Below are positions 53,609-62,973 of a stretch of DNA of 64,000 nt, in pieces. The DNA comes from a virus. Made by a program: the position numbers and the translations under genes. Numbering within the stretch: the first letter of the stretch is position 1; each line of letters begins with the position of its first letter. The notes beneath the pieces were generated by a model. The model saw only the letters and a program-made list of their open reading frames with translations, ran no database searches and was not told where the DNA came from. Location of the stretch: positions 51,953 to 115,952 of IMG/VR virus record IMGVR_UViG_3300009514_000007; one strand, 5' to 3'.

Positions 53609-55600
53609 ATGACCGTGACCGATGTAGACAATCTCGTGGCGACGTTGGAGGCAGCCCGCACGGCCTACGACAATGACGTTCCTCTGATGTCGGACGCTGA
53701 GTACGACGCGCTGGAGGATCAGCTACGGGACGCGGCGCCTGACCACCCGTTTCTCAAGCGTGTGGGCTCCAAGCCCAACGAGAGCGGATGGACCAAGGTG
53801 AACCACGAGGCCCCGATGGGCTCGCTGAATAAGGGCAACACCATCGAGGAAATTGGCGAGTGGATCAGCGACCGGCAGGGCAAGCTCAAAGACTGGATCG
53901 GGGCCTCGGTTGAACACCCCGTTTCCCGTAGTAACGCTCTCCGAGCAGTGGACACGGCCACGATGGTTGTGTCGGACAAGTGCGACGGGCTTTCGCTGTC
54001 TCTCAAGTACGTCGAGGGGAAGCTCGTCCAGGCGCTCACGCGAGGCGACGGGTTTGTGGGCGAGGACATCACCCGCAACGTCCTGCTGATGAAGGGCGTC
54101 GTGACGGACATGCACGATTTCACCGGGCATCTCCGAGGCGAGATCGTTCTGTTCCGATCGGACCATGCTGCGCTGCCCGAGTACAAGAATCCCCGCAACG
54201 CAGCGGTCGGCATCTCCAAGCGGCAGTCGGACCCGAGCCAGTGCTCGGCGCTCACCGTGCTTCACTATCAGGTGATCAAGCAAGGCGGGAAGCAGCCCAA
54301 GAACAAGGCGACGGAGTTTCGGCTGCTGGAAAAGCTCGGCTGCGCGGTTCCGCAGTGGTACGAGGTCGAGGCCAAGGCTGAGGCGATCGGGCGGCTCTAT
54401 GACGAGTACGTTGAGAGCAAGCGCGACGACATCGACTATGACATCGACGGGCTCGTGATCGAATTCAATGACCCCGATCACATGGACATCCTCGGGGATA
54501 GGGATGGGCGACCCAAGGGAGCCATCGCATTCAAGTTCCCGCACATGCAGCGAACGACGACGCTCCGTGACGTGGTGTGGCAGGTGGGCAAGAGCGGACG
54601 CATTACCCCCGTGGCGATTTTCGATCCGGTGGACCTCGCGGGCGCGACGGTCAAGCAAGCGAGTCTCCACAATATCTCCAACATGGAGCGCCTGGCCGGG
54701 ATGCAGGGCACCAACCTGCTCGGTACGGGGGATACGATCCTGGTGTCGCGTCGGAACGACGTGATCCCTTACGTCGAGGCGTTGGTTGAAACGAGCGGAC
54801 CCGACGTGGATGGGTTTGATGCCCCGTTGGAGTGTCCCTCGTGCAGCTACAAGTTGGAGCGCGACGGTGAGTACCTTGTCTGCGAGAACAGCGGCGTGTG
54901 TCAGGCACAGATGGTCGGCAGCATTCGGCGTTGGGTCGAAAAGCTCGGGATCAAAGACGTGGGCGATGCCGTGGTCGAGGCGATGGTCGCTGGCGGAGTC
55001 AAAGAGATCGCGGATCTGTACGGGGTGATCAAGAATCCCGAGGCGATGGCTGAAATGGACGTGGGCGGGAAGCGGCTCGGACTCTCGACGGCCAAGCGGA
55101 TCAAGAAAAACCTGGAGGCCAAGATGGAGCTTCGGCTGTCCGATTTCCTCGGCAGTTTGGGCATCCCTTTGTGTGGCCGATCCATGTGCGAGATCTTGAC
55201 GGACAGCAACAACGTCACGCTACAAGATCTCAGGGAGATGCCCGAGGACCACTTTTCGGCCATCCCCAAGGTGGGAGCCAAAAAGGCCGGGGCGTTTTTT
55301 GAGGGACTACACGCGCGCGAGCAACTGATCGACAACCTGCTTCGGGCAGGCATCGTGCTCAAAAAACCCGTCGTGGGTGGGAAACTCACCGGCAAGACGT
55401 TCTGTTTCTCGGGCATCCGCGACAAGCCGATGGAGGCCGCCATCGCTGATGCGGGTGGCGCCGTCAAGGGGAGCGTAAGCAAAACACTCAGCTACCTCGT
55501 CGTACTCGACAAGACCTCGACCACAGGAAAACCCAAAAAGGCGCGCGACTACGGGGTGCCTCTGATCACCATGGCCGAGCTAAAGGCCATGCTCGACTGA
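53609..55600 (+). CDS. ligA: NAD+-dependent DNA ligase
   Basis: The product has 663 aa, full length for LigA (E. coli 671). Domains in order: Ia (AARTAYDNDVPLMSDAEYDA), adenylation domain with K124-x-D-G (DKCDGLSLSL), DGLVIEF and later AFKFPHMQRTTTLRDVVWQV, OB fold (RITPVAIFDPVDLAGATV), a Cys4 zinc finger (CPSC, CENSGVC), HhH region (FSAIPKVGAKKAG) and a C-terminal BRCT (GKTFCFSGIRDKPMEAAIAD). It seals nicks using NAD+ in phage replication or repair. KCDGLS replaces the common K-I/V-D-G-L-A. The ATG lies 5 nt after the previous stop. Confidence 0.95.
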   Translation: MTVTDVDNLVATLEAARTAYDNDVPLMSDAEYDALEDQLRDAAPDHPFLKRVGSKPNESGWTKVNHEAPMGSLNKGNTIEEIGEWISDRQGKLKDWIGASVEHPVSRSNALRAVDTATMVVSDKCDGLSLSLKYVEGKLVQALTRGDGFVGEDITRNVLLMKGVVTDMHDFTGHLRGEIVLFRSDHAALPEYKNPRNAAVGISKRQSDPSQCSALTVLHYQVIKQGGKQPKNKATEFRLLEKLGCAVPQWYEVEAKAEAIGRLYDEYVESKRDDIDYDIDGLVIEFNDPDHMDILGDRDGRPKGAIAFKFPHMQRTTTLRDVVWQVGKSGRITPVAIFDPVDLAGATVKQASLHNISNMERLAGMQGTNLLGTGDTILVSRRNDVIPYVEALVETSGPDVDGFDAPLECPSCSYKLERDGEYLVCENSGVCQAQMVGSIRRWVEKLGIKDVGDAVVEAMVAGGVKEIADLYGVIKNPEAMAEMDVGGKRLGLSTAKRIKKNLEAKMELRLSDFLGSLGIPLCGRSMCEILTDSNNVTLQDLREMPEDHFSAIPKVGAKKAGAFFEGLHAREQLIDNLLRAGIVLKKPVVGGKLTGKTFCFSGIRDKPMEAAIADAGGAVKGSVSKTLSYLVVLDKTSTTGKPKKARDYGVPLITMAELKAMLD

Positions 55601-55617
55601 CACAGACAGGACCACAC

Positions 55618-56601
55618 ATGCTCACAATCGAAGCCACCGCAGGCTCCAGAATCAACGACACTTGCCGCAAGGCCGTTTACGTCGCCGAATGGGCTACTCG
55701 TGAAGCCGACCTTGCCAGTTTGGATGGACAGTGGGTCGCCATCTCCCCCGTGCCAAATCCTGACAAGGGGGAGCACGAGGCTGATCGTTACACGCAAGTT
55801 GGTCAGTGGGATCCGGCTGATCGTGACGCGATTCCCGAAGGCACGGAATTGTACGGGGACCAGGACGGGTGGTTTGCGTTTTGGAAGATCATCGTCGGCC
55901 AGCTTGGGCAAGAAGCCGCTCGGAAGTGCGTTTTGGTCAAGGTCGAGGACGACGAGTGGTACACGACGGTCAAGTTCGATTTCAACGAGATCGAGATCGT
56001 ACAGGCGCCGATTGACTCACAGGACGAGTGGCTTCACGCGGACGTGAATCCTCTTGTCGCAGCGCTTGTCGAGCAGTACCACAACCGGATGGAGGACGCT
56101 CGTGTGCGCTATGAAGCAGAGAGGCAGGCAGCCTTGGATGCTCGCACTCCCGAGCAGGTTGCCGAGGACGAGCGCAAGCGACAAGCGGCCATCGACAAGG
56201 AGAACAAGCGCAAGGCCGACCTCGCCGCCGCTATCGAGAAATACCCGTTCGCCCCCGCCGAGGGTCTGGAGGACGAGTATGCGGCGGCGAAGGGCAAGAA
56301 CACCGATCCCTACGGGGCGGGGGTCTACCGCTACCTGGAGGGTTGGGCTTCGCTGATGGAGTCCAAGCTGGCCGAGGGGAAGGCGATCGTGGACATCGCT
56401 AAGGAAACCTCGCACGAGGCCGACTTGGAGGGGATCAGTGGATTCATGTACGGCGCGGCCGTCTCGGTCTTGTCGCACTTTTGGAAGCACGGCGAGGATC
56501 TTCGCCGCTGGCATAACCTGGACACGCAGCTTGGGAACGAGGGCGAAAAAGCCAACGAGTCCGGCGGTGTTCTCAACCCGGCCGTATTGAACATCGGCTA
56601 G
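55618..56601 (+). CDS. Hypothetical coiled-coil protein
   Basis: The product has 327 aa. The N-terminal 140 residues are beta-rich and acidic. Residues about 150-205 are a charged coiled coil (RYEAERQAALDARTPEQVAE; ERKRQAAIDKENKRKADLAA). The C-terminal part is helical (YGAGVYRYLEGWASLMESKL). No known domain. It follows ligA by 17 nt and is followed by a run of similar accessory genes. Confidence 0.55.
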   Translation: MLTIEATAGSRINDTCRKAVYVAEWATREADLASLDGQWVAISPVPNPDKGEHEADRYTQVGQWDPADRDAIPEGTELYGDQDGWFAFWKIIVGQLGQEAARKCVLVKVEDDEWYTTVKFDFNEIEIVQAPIDSQDEWLHADVNPLVAALVEQYHNRMEDARVRYEAERQAALDARTPEQVAEDERKRQAAIDKENKRKADLAAAIEKYPFAPAEGLEDEYAAAKGKNTDPYGAGVYRYLEGWASLMESKLAEGKAIVDIAKETSHEADLEGISGFMYGAAVSVLSHFWKHGEDLRRWHNLDTQLGNEGEKANESGGVLNPAVLNIG

Positions 56602-56610
56602 GAGAGACAG

Positions 56611-57297
56611 ATGGACAAACCGAAGAAAGTACCCAATACCACCGAGGAAACCCAAAGCCCGGAAGGCGCGCAGGCGTTCCTGGCCGAAGCGATGCTTCAC
56701 TCACTCACGGGAGGCGACCCTTCCGATGCCATCCTCGCCCAAGAGGCCCGAGGGCAGCGCGACCTGGCGCAGAGCAACCAGCTTCCCGTCGATGGGTCGC
56801 CCGGTTCTAGCAGGTGCTCCGACGAGGATGCCGAGGTTTGGGCGGCGATGGGGATCGAGTGGGGGCCGATCGATCCCAAGGACATCTTCCGCAACGCTCT
56901 GCTTCCCGAGGGGTGGAAGATTCAGCCGACCGAGCACTCGATGCACTCGGACCTCGTGGACGAGAAGGGCCGCAAGCGGGCGGGCATCTTCTACAAGGCG
57001 GCGTTCTACGACCGCTCGGCCAACATCCACCTGACTGCTCGGTTCCACGTCCAGCGGGACTACACGTCGCCGGAAACCAAGGAGAACCGGAACATGACCC
57101 GTTATCAGGTCACGGACGGGGGTGAGGTCGTGTTCTCGACCGAGTGGGTCGATCTCGGGGACCGCGCCCAATACGGCACCGACGAGTACACGGCGCGGGA
57201 GAAGCGGGAAAGTGATCTCCGCGCCATCGCAAAGGAGTGGGTCGAGTCCCGCTACCCGAATTGGCAACGGGCCGACGCCCACTGGAACGACGAGTAG
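56611..57297 (+). CDS. Hypothetical phage protein
   Basis: The product has 228 aa, with GGAGAG upstream. Residues about 95-185 (LLPEGWKIQPTEHSMHSDLV, GIFYKAAFYDRSA, RFHVQRDY) form a compact alpha/beta domain of a sort common in accessory regions of large phages. The N-terminal 60 residues look disordered. Function unknown. Confidence 0.55.
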   Translation: MDKPKKVPNTTEETQSPEGAQAFLAEAMLHSLTGGDPSDAILAQEARGQRDLAQSNQLPVDGSPGSSRCSDEDAEVWAAMGIEWGPIDPKDIFRNALLPEGWKIQPTEHSMHSDLVDEKGRKRAGIFYKAAFYDRSANIHLTARFHVQRDYTSPETKENRNMTRYQVTDGGEVVFSTEWVDLGDRAQYGTDEYTAREKRESDLRAIAKEWVESRYPNWQRADAHWNDE

Positions 57298-57312
57298 GAA
57301 AGGAACAAGCAC

Positions 57313-58173
57313 ATGAGCCATTTTTTCGTAACTGTCCTGGTCCCTGGAGACACCCCACCCGATCAGATCGAGGCGGTCTGCACTGAGCTTTTCGCTCCGT
57401 ACAGCGAGCATCTGGACGTGCCCGAGTACGACCGGGAGTGCTACTGCGTGGGGGGTATTGCTCGCCGCGCGTCCTTTGAGGCGACGGCACGGCACTTTGC
57501 TGAAACGCATGGTGTCGAGGGCTACGCCCATCACCGTGACGTGTTCGATCGGGTCTTTCGGGACACGTACCGCGAGAAGGTCGCGGCCGAGATTCCCGCA
57601 GACCTCAAGCGCGAGGGCATCGACTGGAAAAACCGCGAACAGGTCAAGGCTTACGACGAGGCTGAAAAGAAGGCCGAGGAAAAGGTTGGTTCGTGGCAAG
57701 ACCACATCGCCCCGTGGCAGGAGATGGAGGACACGCTGGAGAAGGCCCATGCCATGTACGGCAAGCCGGACCCCGCGTGTGACGAGTGCGGAGGCGGGGG
57801 CACGAACAAGAGCACGTACAACCCCAAGAGCAAGTGGGACTGGTACAGCTTCGGTGGTCGCTACAACGGGTGCATCCACGGCGAGTACAAGGGCGACGAG
57901 ACGGGGTTCAACTTTCCCGACGAGTACCGTCAGTTGGAGAAAAACGTCACCACCGTCAAGGCCCTGCTCAAGCGCGGCAAGGAAAAGGGTGTGGATGACA
58001 TCACGTCGTTTGCCATCCTCACGCCGGACGGGGAGTGGTTTGAAAAGGGTGAGATGGGGTGGTGGGCGATGGTCGCCAACGAGAAGGACCAGGACGAATT
58101 CAAGGGCGGGTTTATGAACCTGCTGGAGAAGCACATCGACTGCCTCGCGGTTGGCGTGGACTGCCACATCTGA
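57313..58173 (+). CDS. Hypothetical protein with CxxC knuckle
   Basis: The product has 286 aa, with AGGAA 9 nt upstream. The N-terminal 35 residues resemble a ferredoxin-like strand-helix (FFVTVLVPGDTPPDQIEAVC). Mid protein has C-D-E-C-G-G-G-G followed by KSKWDWYSFGGRYNG, a Trp/Gly signature familiar from uncharacterised phage and actinobacterial proteins. The C-terminus is a small alpha/beta part with several His/Cys. It overlaps the next gene through TGATG. Function unknown. Confidence 0.55.
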   Translation: MSHFFVTVLVPGDTPPDQIEAVCTELFAPYSEHLDVPEYDRECYCVGGIARRASFEATARHFAETHGVEGYAHHRDVFDRVFRDTYREKVAAEIPADLKREGIDWKNREQVKAYDEAEKKAEEKVGSWQDHIAPWQEMEDTLEKAHAMYGKPDPACDECGGGGTNKSTYNPKSKWDWYSFGGRYNGCIHGEYKGDETGFNFPDEYRQLEKNVTTVKALLKRGKEKGVDDITSFAILTPDGEWFEKGEMGWWAMVANEKDQDEFKGGFMNLLEKHIDCLAVGVDCHI

Positions 58174-58493
58174 TGGAGTGGACCCGAACCGTTCGCTGGC
58201 ATCGGGACCGCAAGGCCCCGAAGATCAAACTCGACTCGATCGACTGCGATGTGCTGGTTGTTCACGTCGTAGGTGATTGTCAGCGGACGTTTCGGCTTCC
58301 GCGAGATTTCCTAGCGCGGATTGCCAGGCACCATCCTGGCCCGCCCGAACACTACACGATCAAGATCGTCCCCAACTTTGGCAACTTTCGCCAGTACGAG
58401 CAGTGGCCCATGGATCCGATCACGAGGGAGGTGCTTGACGAGATCGAGTACATCGCTAAGCACGGGTACGAGCCGCTACCCAAAAAGGAATAG
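58173..58493 (+). CDS. Small hypothetical protein
   Basis: The product has 106 aa from ATG 58173 (coupled overlap). It is basic at the N-terminus (WTRTVRWHRDRKAPKIKLDS) and Pro/Tyr-rich at the C-terminus. No domain recognised. Confidence 0.5.
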   Translation: MEWTRTVRWHRDRKAPKIKLDSIDCDVLVVHVVGDCQRTFRLPRDFLARIARHHPGPPEHYTIKIVPNFGNFRQYEQWPMDPITREVLDEIEYIAKHGYEPLPKKE

Positions 58494-58495
58494 AC

Positions 58496-58954
58496 ATGGG
58501 AGTAGACACGCACGACTACATCGGCCCGTACATGGAGGCTTGCACGCCGTTGGTTGAGCACAAGGACGACCAGTGCAAGAAACCCCAAGAGTGTCCCAAT
58601 TCGGGCTCGGGTTTCTGCCCGGCATGTGGCATCGACACGGAGAAGCGGTACAGGATCCGCAAGGGTCCAGAGGCAGGTCGCTATTCGATCATGGAGATCA
58701 CGAACGACGCTCTGATGGGAACGGACATTATGTGTGACCCGCCTGAGATCAACGGGGTCTTCACGTACCGAATTATCCCGAACGCTCAGGCCAACCGCGC
58801 TTGGGACGACGACGATACGATCAACCTGCTTGGCACCGACATGGAAGCCGAGTGCGACGAATTCGCGGAGCGGTACAAGGCCGAGATCGAAAAGGTCAAG
58901 GCCGTCTTTGGCCCGGTCGAGATCCGGTGGGGCTACCTCCGCTGGTACAGCTAG
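58496..58954 (+). CDS. Small Cys-containing hypothetical protein
   Basis: The product has 152 aa. Residues 16-44 hold C-x(10)-C-x(5)-C and then F-C-P-A-C-G, a probable zinc site. The C-terminal half is an acidic helix (MEAECDEFAERYKAEIEKVK) and a Trp-containing strand. It is directly followed by the primase zinc domain gene. Function unknown. Confidence 0.55.
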   Translation: MGVDTHDYIGPYMEACTPLVEHKDDQCKKPQECPNSGSGFCPACGIDTEKRYRIRKGPEAGRYSIMEITNDALMGTDIMCDPPEINGVFTYRIIPNAQANRAWDDDDTINLLGTDMEAECDEFAERYKAEIEKVKAVFGPVEIRWGYLRWYS

Positions 58955-59605
58955 ATGCCGAATGCTGGCCCGTCCGTCCTCGGGCGCGGTACAAGTCGCC
59001 CTCGTCGGCGTAAGCCAAGCGTGGAGAGCCGTGCCAAACGCCGCTCGGACAGGATCCGAGCGGAAGTATCGATCTTGGCCCTGCTCGGTAAGTACGGGTT
59101 CGCGGACATCGATCCGTTCAACGATGTAGAGCAGCAATTCCGTTGTCACCTGCACGGCAACGACCAGAAGCCCTCGGCCCGCGTTTACCCCTCGACCAAC
59201 AGCTTTCATTGTTGGGCGTGCGGCAAGAGTCGGGATCCGATCAACCTCACCATGGATGCCGAAGGGATCGAATTCAGCGACGCCCTCGCCAAGCTGGAGG
59301 CCGAGTACGACCTGCCGCCGATGCCTTTCGATCCCGTCGAGGAAAAGGGGCCGGGCTTGGCCGAGCAAGTTGAGGCGGCGGGGCACAGCACCCGGACCTA
59401 CGAACAGGAGCACAAGCGCGTGGTTCGGATGCTCGACAACCTCACGACCGACCGCGACCTCACCATGGATGCGACCCTTGCGTTTTGGGAGATGTTGGAT
59501 CGGATCGTTTACGGGGTCGAGCAAGAGGGTTGGGGGGAGCAGCAGGGGAAGGAACAGATCATCAAATTGCGGGCGCGTATCATGGAGCGCATCGGTAGTG
59601 TGTAG
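58955..59605 (+). CDS. DnaG-type (CHC2) primase zinc-binding domain protein
   Basis: The product has 216 aa. Residues 35-115 match the DnaG zinc domain: ILALLGKYG, then C64-H-L-H67-G, a PSARVYP stretch and F-H-C86-W-A-C89-G, followed by the helix SDALAKLEAEY. The ligands are C-x2-H ... C-x2-C as in CHC2 fingers. The RNA polymerase/TOPRIM core of primase is absent and not seen elsewhere in the window. It may recognise template for a separate primase or be a priming subunit. The C-terminal 100 residues are helical and unassigned. Sits two genes before PolA. Confidence 0.75.
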   Translation: MPNAGPSVLGRGTSRPRRRKPSVESRAKRRSDRIRAEVSILALLGKYGFADIDPFNDVEQQFRCHLHGNDQKPSARVYPSTNSFHCWACGKSRDPINLTMDAEGIEFSDALAKLEAEYDLPPMPFDPVEEKGPGLAEQVEAAGHSTRTYEQEHKRVVRMLDNLTTDRDLTMDATLAFWEMLDRIVYGVEQEGWGEQQGKEQIIKLRARIMERIGSV

Positions 59606-59608
59606 CCG

Positions 59609-60052
59609 GTGGACGGGATCCGGCAGATCGACCTGTTCGATACGCCCTATGGCGATTTGAAATTCACGCTCCCGGTCCCACGGGCGGGTGAACCGTGGGG
59701 TGTCATGCTCCCGTTGAAAGAGACGCCGTGGGCGAAGCTGATTCCGATCGTGACGGGAGACGCGCTCTCACATGCGCTGCATGGAAACACCAAACCACTG
59801 ATGTCCGTTGTGGGGCGCCCGCCGCGTCATCAGGGAAAACAACTACAAGTGCATGAGCGACACTGCAAGTTGCTTGGCACCTGCACCCTGCACGAGTATT
59901 CTCGTTGCTACGTCGGCAGTGGGGATCTCCCCGGTTGCTACGTTGCCCCGCTACTCGGCCCGGAAGCGGCTATGCTTGCGCTCGTCGTGGCGATGGCCTG
60001 GAACGAGGGTCGGTACGTTGTTGTGGTTGAGGGCGGTGAATTCGTCCTGTGA
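59609..60052 (+). CDS. Hypothetical protein upstream of DNA polymerase
   Basis: The product has 147 aa with a GTG start 3 nt after the previous stop. It contains HERHCKLLGTCTLHEYSRCY with a cluster of Cys/His that might bind metal, and a beta-rich hydrophobic C-terminus (LALVVAMAWNEGRYVVVVEG). Stop is 16 nt before the polymerase GTG; likely the same operon. No family recognised. Confidence 0.5.
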   Translation: MDGIRQIDLFDTPYGDLKFTLPVPRAGEPWGVMLPLKETPWAKLIPIVTGDALSHALHGNTKPLMSVVGRPPRHQGKQLQVHERHCKLLGTCTLHEYSRCYVGSGDLPGCYVAPLLGPEAAMLALVVAMAWNEGRYVVVVEGGEFVL

Positions 60053-60068
60053 TGGCGTAGGAGTACCT

Positions 60069-62969
60069 GTGTCGATCGATTTTCTGACGTTCAGCGAGGA
60101 AAGCAAAAAGCCCAAGGTCACTCAGTTTCCCTGGATGCAGGAATGCGTCATGGAGCTTGTTGACGCGGATGGCCTCGATGCTGTGATCGATGAAATGATC
60201 GCGGCGGGGCACTACGCCTTGGACCTGGAAACGACCGGCCTCGACAATCGCGTGTTCGATGGTCGGACCAACGATCAGATCGTTGGGGCTTGCCTGAGCG
60301 GGGATGGGATCAAGGGCTACTACATTCCTGTTCGACACGCGACGAACACTGAGGCGAACATCCCCGTCAGCCAGTTTGAGACAGCCATGCGCCGGCTGTG
60401 CAACTCGGACGCGGTGGCGATTTTCCACCGGGGGAAATTTGACCAGGAGTTTCTGGAGTTCTGCGGAGGCACTCCGATTGGGGATTGGGACGACCCGAAG
60501 AATTGGGAAGACACCCTGATCTTGGCGTACCTGTTTGACTCCCGCGCCAAAAAGGTCGGCCTCAAGCACTGCTCCAAAACCTTCATCGACTGCGAGATGA
60601 TCGAGCTAAAGCAACTGTTTCCCGAGGACCACAAGGGCAAACGGAATTTCGCTCTGCTCGACCCGGCGTGGGAGCCGTGCATTTGGTATGCGGCTTCGGA
60701 TGCTATCTGCACCTATCGTCTATGGCAGTTTTTCTACGACAAGGTGGTGAAGCCGGACGACGGAGGACCCTCGCAAGCGACCGTCTACAACATCGAGAAG
60801 ATGTGCTGTGCCGCGACGCGCTGGATGGAGCGGTGCCGTGTCTACATCGACCAGGATAAGGTCACGGAGCTTACTCGGCTCGGGCAGCGAGAGCTATTCG
60901 ATTCGATCAAGGCGATCTACGATTTTTGCATCAATGAGTTGGACCGCGACATCGCCCCGGCATGGTGGCACGTCTTGGCGGACGGAGTGCGCTACGACAC
61001 GGACCAGAAAAAGGACAACCTGCCCCCGGTGTTCGACGGGCAGGAGATCGAGCACCATTTCAAACTCCAGTTGGAGGAAGCCAAGAAGATCGTCACCCAC
61101 AACCAAAAGCTCCCGCCGCACGCACAGTCGCAGGAGCTACTGCTGATCACCGAGAACGCCCAGGTCAAGCTGCAAAAGAAGGTGAAGGTGAAAGGCAAGA
61201 TGGAGGAACGGACCTTCCCTCACCAGTACGACGTGATGTCGGCACAGCAGCTTGGAAACCTGTTCTTGGAGATGGGGATCCCCGGTCTGAAATTCACCGA
61301 GAAATCAGGCCAAGTAATGACGACCGCAGCCGAGATGGATCGGTTGACGGAGCGGTATGGCGACACGTACCCCTTCATGGCGAGGATCAAGAGGTTCCGC
61401 GAGGTCCAAAAGGCCCTGTCACAGTACCTTATCCCGCTGCACCGAGATGCCCACCCCTCCGACTCCACAATTCGGATCGACTACAACGGGTGGAAAGTGG
61501 ACACCGGCCGGTTCGCCGCGCCCGGTGACGACGACCCGGCTACGAACGGTGGCACCTCGTTCCCGATGCACGGCACGCCGGCTGGCTACGACAAGGACAA
61601 GCCAGAGTGTATGCGTCGGATGCGAGAGTGTATCAAGGCGCGGCCGGGTCGGATCATGGCTGCCATCGACTACTCGGGTGTCGAGCTTCGACTCGTTACG
61701 AACCTGAGCCGTGAGCCCAAGTGGTTGCGCGAGTATTTCCGCTGTAGCTCGTGCGACTACAAATTCGATCCAGGTGACGGCCAGACTACCCCGGAGCCCC
61801 CGCCTCCATTCTGCCCTCGCTGTGGGTCAGACAAGATCGGCGACCTGCACACGGCATCGGGTATCGCCTTTTACGGCGCCGATGCGCCGAGCAAGCCCGG
61901 CTGGAAACAGAAACGGCAGCAGGCAAAGGGTGCCAACTTTGCCCTTTGTTACGGCGGCTCGGGGCGAGCGGTGCAGCGTTCGATCAAGTGCGACGAGAAC
62001 GAGGGCTTTCGCATCGCCCAGCAATTCAACGCGACCTACAAGGGCTTGCAGGCATGGTGGGATCGAACCCGCGCCTACGCGCGCAAGCACGGGTTCGTGC
62101 TCACCGCATTCAATCGCCGCTACCCGGTTCCCGACATCCTCAAGCCCAAGTTTGAGAAAACACCGGAGGGCGAGACGATCAACAACGGGGCTTTCATCGC
62201 CAAGGCTGAGCGCAACGCGGTGAACGGACCCATCCAGGGGTCGTCGGCGGACATTACGAAGCTGGCGATGGCGCTGTGCCACCGGGAGTGCAAGAAACGA
62301 GGCTGGTTGGAGAAGGTCTACATGACCATCACCATCCACGACGAGCTTGTGTTTGAGATCACGACCGACATCGTGGCCGAGGCTTTGCCGGTTCTGATGC
62401 ACCTGATGACCAGGGCCTCCCCGATCCTCAAGCTCAAATACCCTGTTCCCCTCACGCTCGACTGCGAGCTTGGGTACGATTGGACGGTGCCTTGGAATCT
62501 CGTTGAATTCCAGTACGGCAAGAAACCATGGCCCGACGAACTAAAGCCGTTTTTCCCCGAAGCGTCCAACGCCCCCGTGCCCGTCGAGGGTGCCGAGATC
62601 GAGGAACACCGTTCGGGCAAATCCTCGATAGCGCACCCCGCGCCCGAGGCCGACGAGACGCCGCAGGAGCCATCCTCAGACGCCCCGCAGGCCGAGGCCC
62701 CCAAGGCTGCTTCGACGGCCGGGAGCCCGCAGGAGTCCGTCAAGGGCGTCCCAACCCTCGGAAAAGGCCAGCCATTCGTCTTTGTCGTCCGGCACCAACT
62801 CAGCCACAAGACCGCGCGCAATCTCGCGCGTTTGATTTCCCGCTGCCGCGACTCGGGTTCACACCCTTTACAGCTTTCGACCCCCGAGGGGGATTTGATC
62901 CCGATGGTCGAGACAGTGAGTGTGAACCCAACGATTTTCACCATCCTGGCGGAAGAATACGGAGTCTAG
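60069..62969 (+). CDS. polA: Family A DNA polymerase with zinc-ribbon insert and extra C-terminal domain
   Basis: The product has 966 aa. I chose GTG 60069 because TAGGAG (60058-60063) is 5 nt upstream; the longer frame lies over the previous gene. A 3'-5' exonuclease is present: D52/E54 (YALDLETTGLD), D125 (HRGKFDQEFL), and YAASDAICTYRLW. The polymerase has motif A D534 (AIDYSGVELRLV), motif B QQAKGANFALCYGG, and motif C HDE D758 (TIHDELVFE). No 5'-3' exonuclease. Between motifs A and B a Cys4 ribbon (C559, C562, C582, C585) is inserted. After the palm come a disordered Pro/Ala/Glu linker of about 75 residues and a C-terminal domain of about 65 residues (RHQLSHKTARNLARLISRC) of unknown type. 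It should be the replicative polymerase. Confidence 0.93.
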   Translation: MSIDFLTFSEESKKPKVTQFPWMQECVMELVDADGLDAVIDEMIAAGHYALDLETTGLDNRVFDGRTNDQIVGACLSGDGIKGYYIPVRHATNTEANIPVSQFETAMRRLCNSDAVAIFHRGKFDQEFLEFCGGTPIGDWDDPKNWEDTLILAYLFDSRAKKVGLKHCSKTFIDCEMIELKQLFPEDHKGKRNFALLDPAWEPCIWYAASDAICTYRLWQFFYDKVVKPDDGGPSQATVYNIEKMCCAATRWMERCRVYIDQDKVTELTRLGQRELFDSIKAIYDFCINELDRDIAPAWWHVLADGVRYDTDQKKDNLPPVFDGQEIEHHFKLQLEEAKKIVTHNQKLPPHAQSQELLLITENAQVKLQKKVKVKGKMEERTFPHQYDVMSAQQLGNLFLEMGIPGLKFTEKSGQVMTTAAEMDRLTERYGDTYPFMARIKRFREVQKALSQYLIPLHRDAHPSDSTIRIDYNGWKVDTGRFAAPGDDDPATNGGTSFPMHGTPAGYDKDKPECMRRMRECIKARPGRIMAAIDYSGVELRLVTNLSREPKWLREYFRCSSCDYKFDPGDGQTTPEPPPPFCPRCGSDKIGDLHTASGIAFYGADAPSKPGWKQKRQQAKGANFALCYGGSGRAVQRSIKCDENEGFRIAQQFNATYKGLQAWWDRTRAYARKHGFVLTAFNRRYPVPDILKPKFEKTPEGETINNGAFIAKAERNAVNGPIQGSSADITKLAMALCHRECKKRGWLEKVYMTITIHDELVFEITTDIVAEALPVLMHLMTRASPILKLKYPVPLTLDCELGYDWTVPWNLVEFQYGKKPWPDELKPFFPEASNAPVPVEGAEIEEHRSGKSSIAHPAPEADETPQEPSSDAPQAEAPKAASTAGSPQESVKGVPTLGKGQPFVFVVRHQLSHKTARNLARLISRCRDSGSHPLQLSTPEGDLIPMVETVSVNPTIFTILAEEYGV

Positions 62970-62973
62970 TCCG

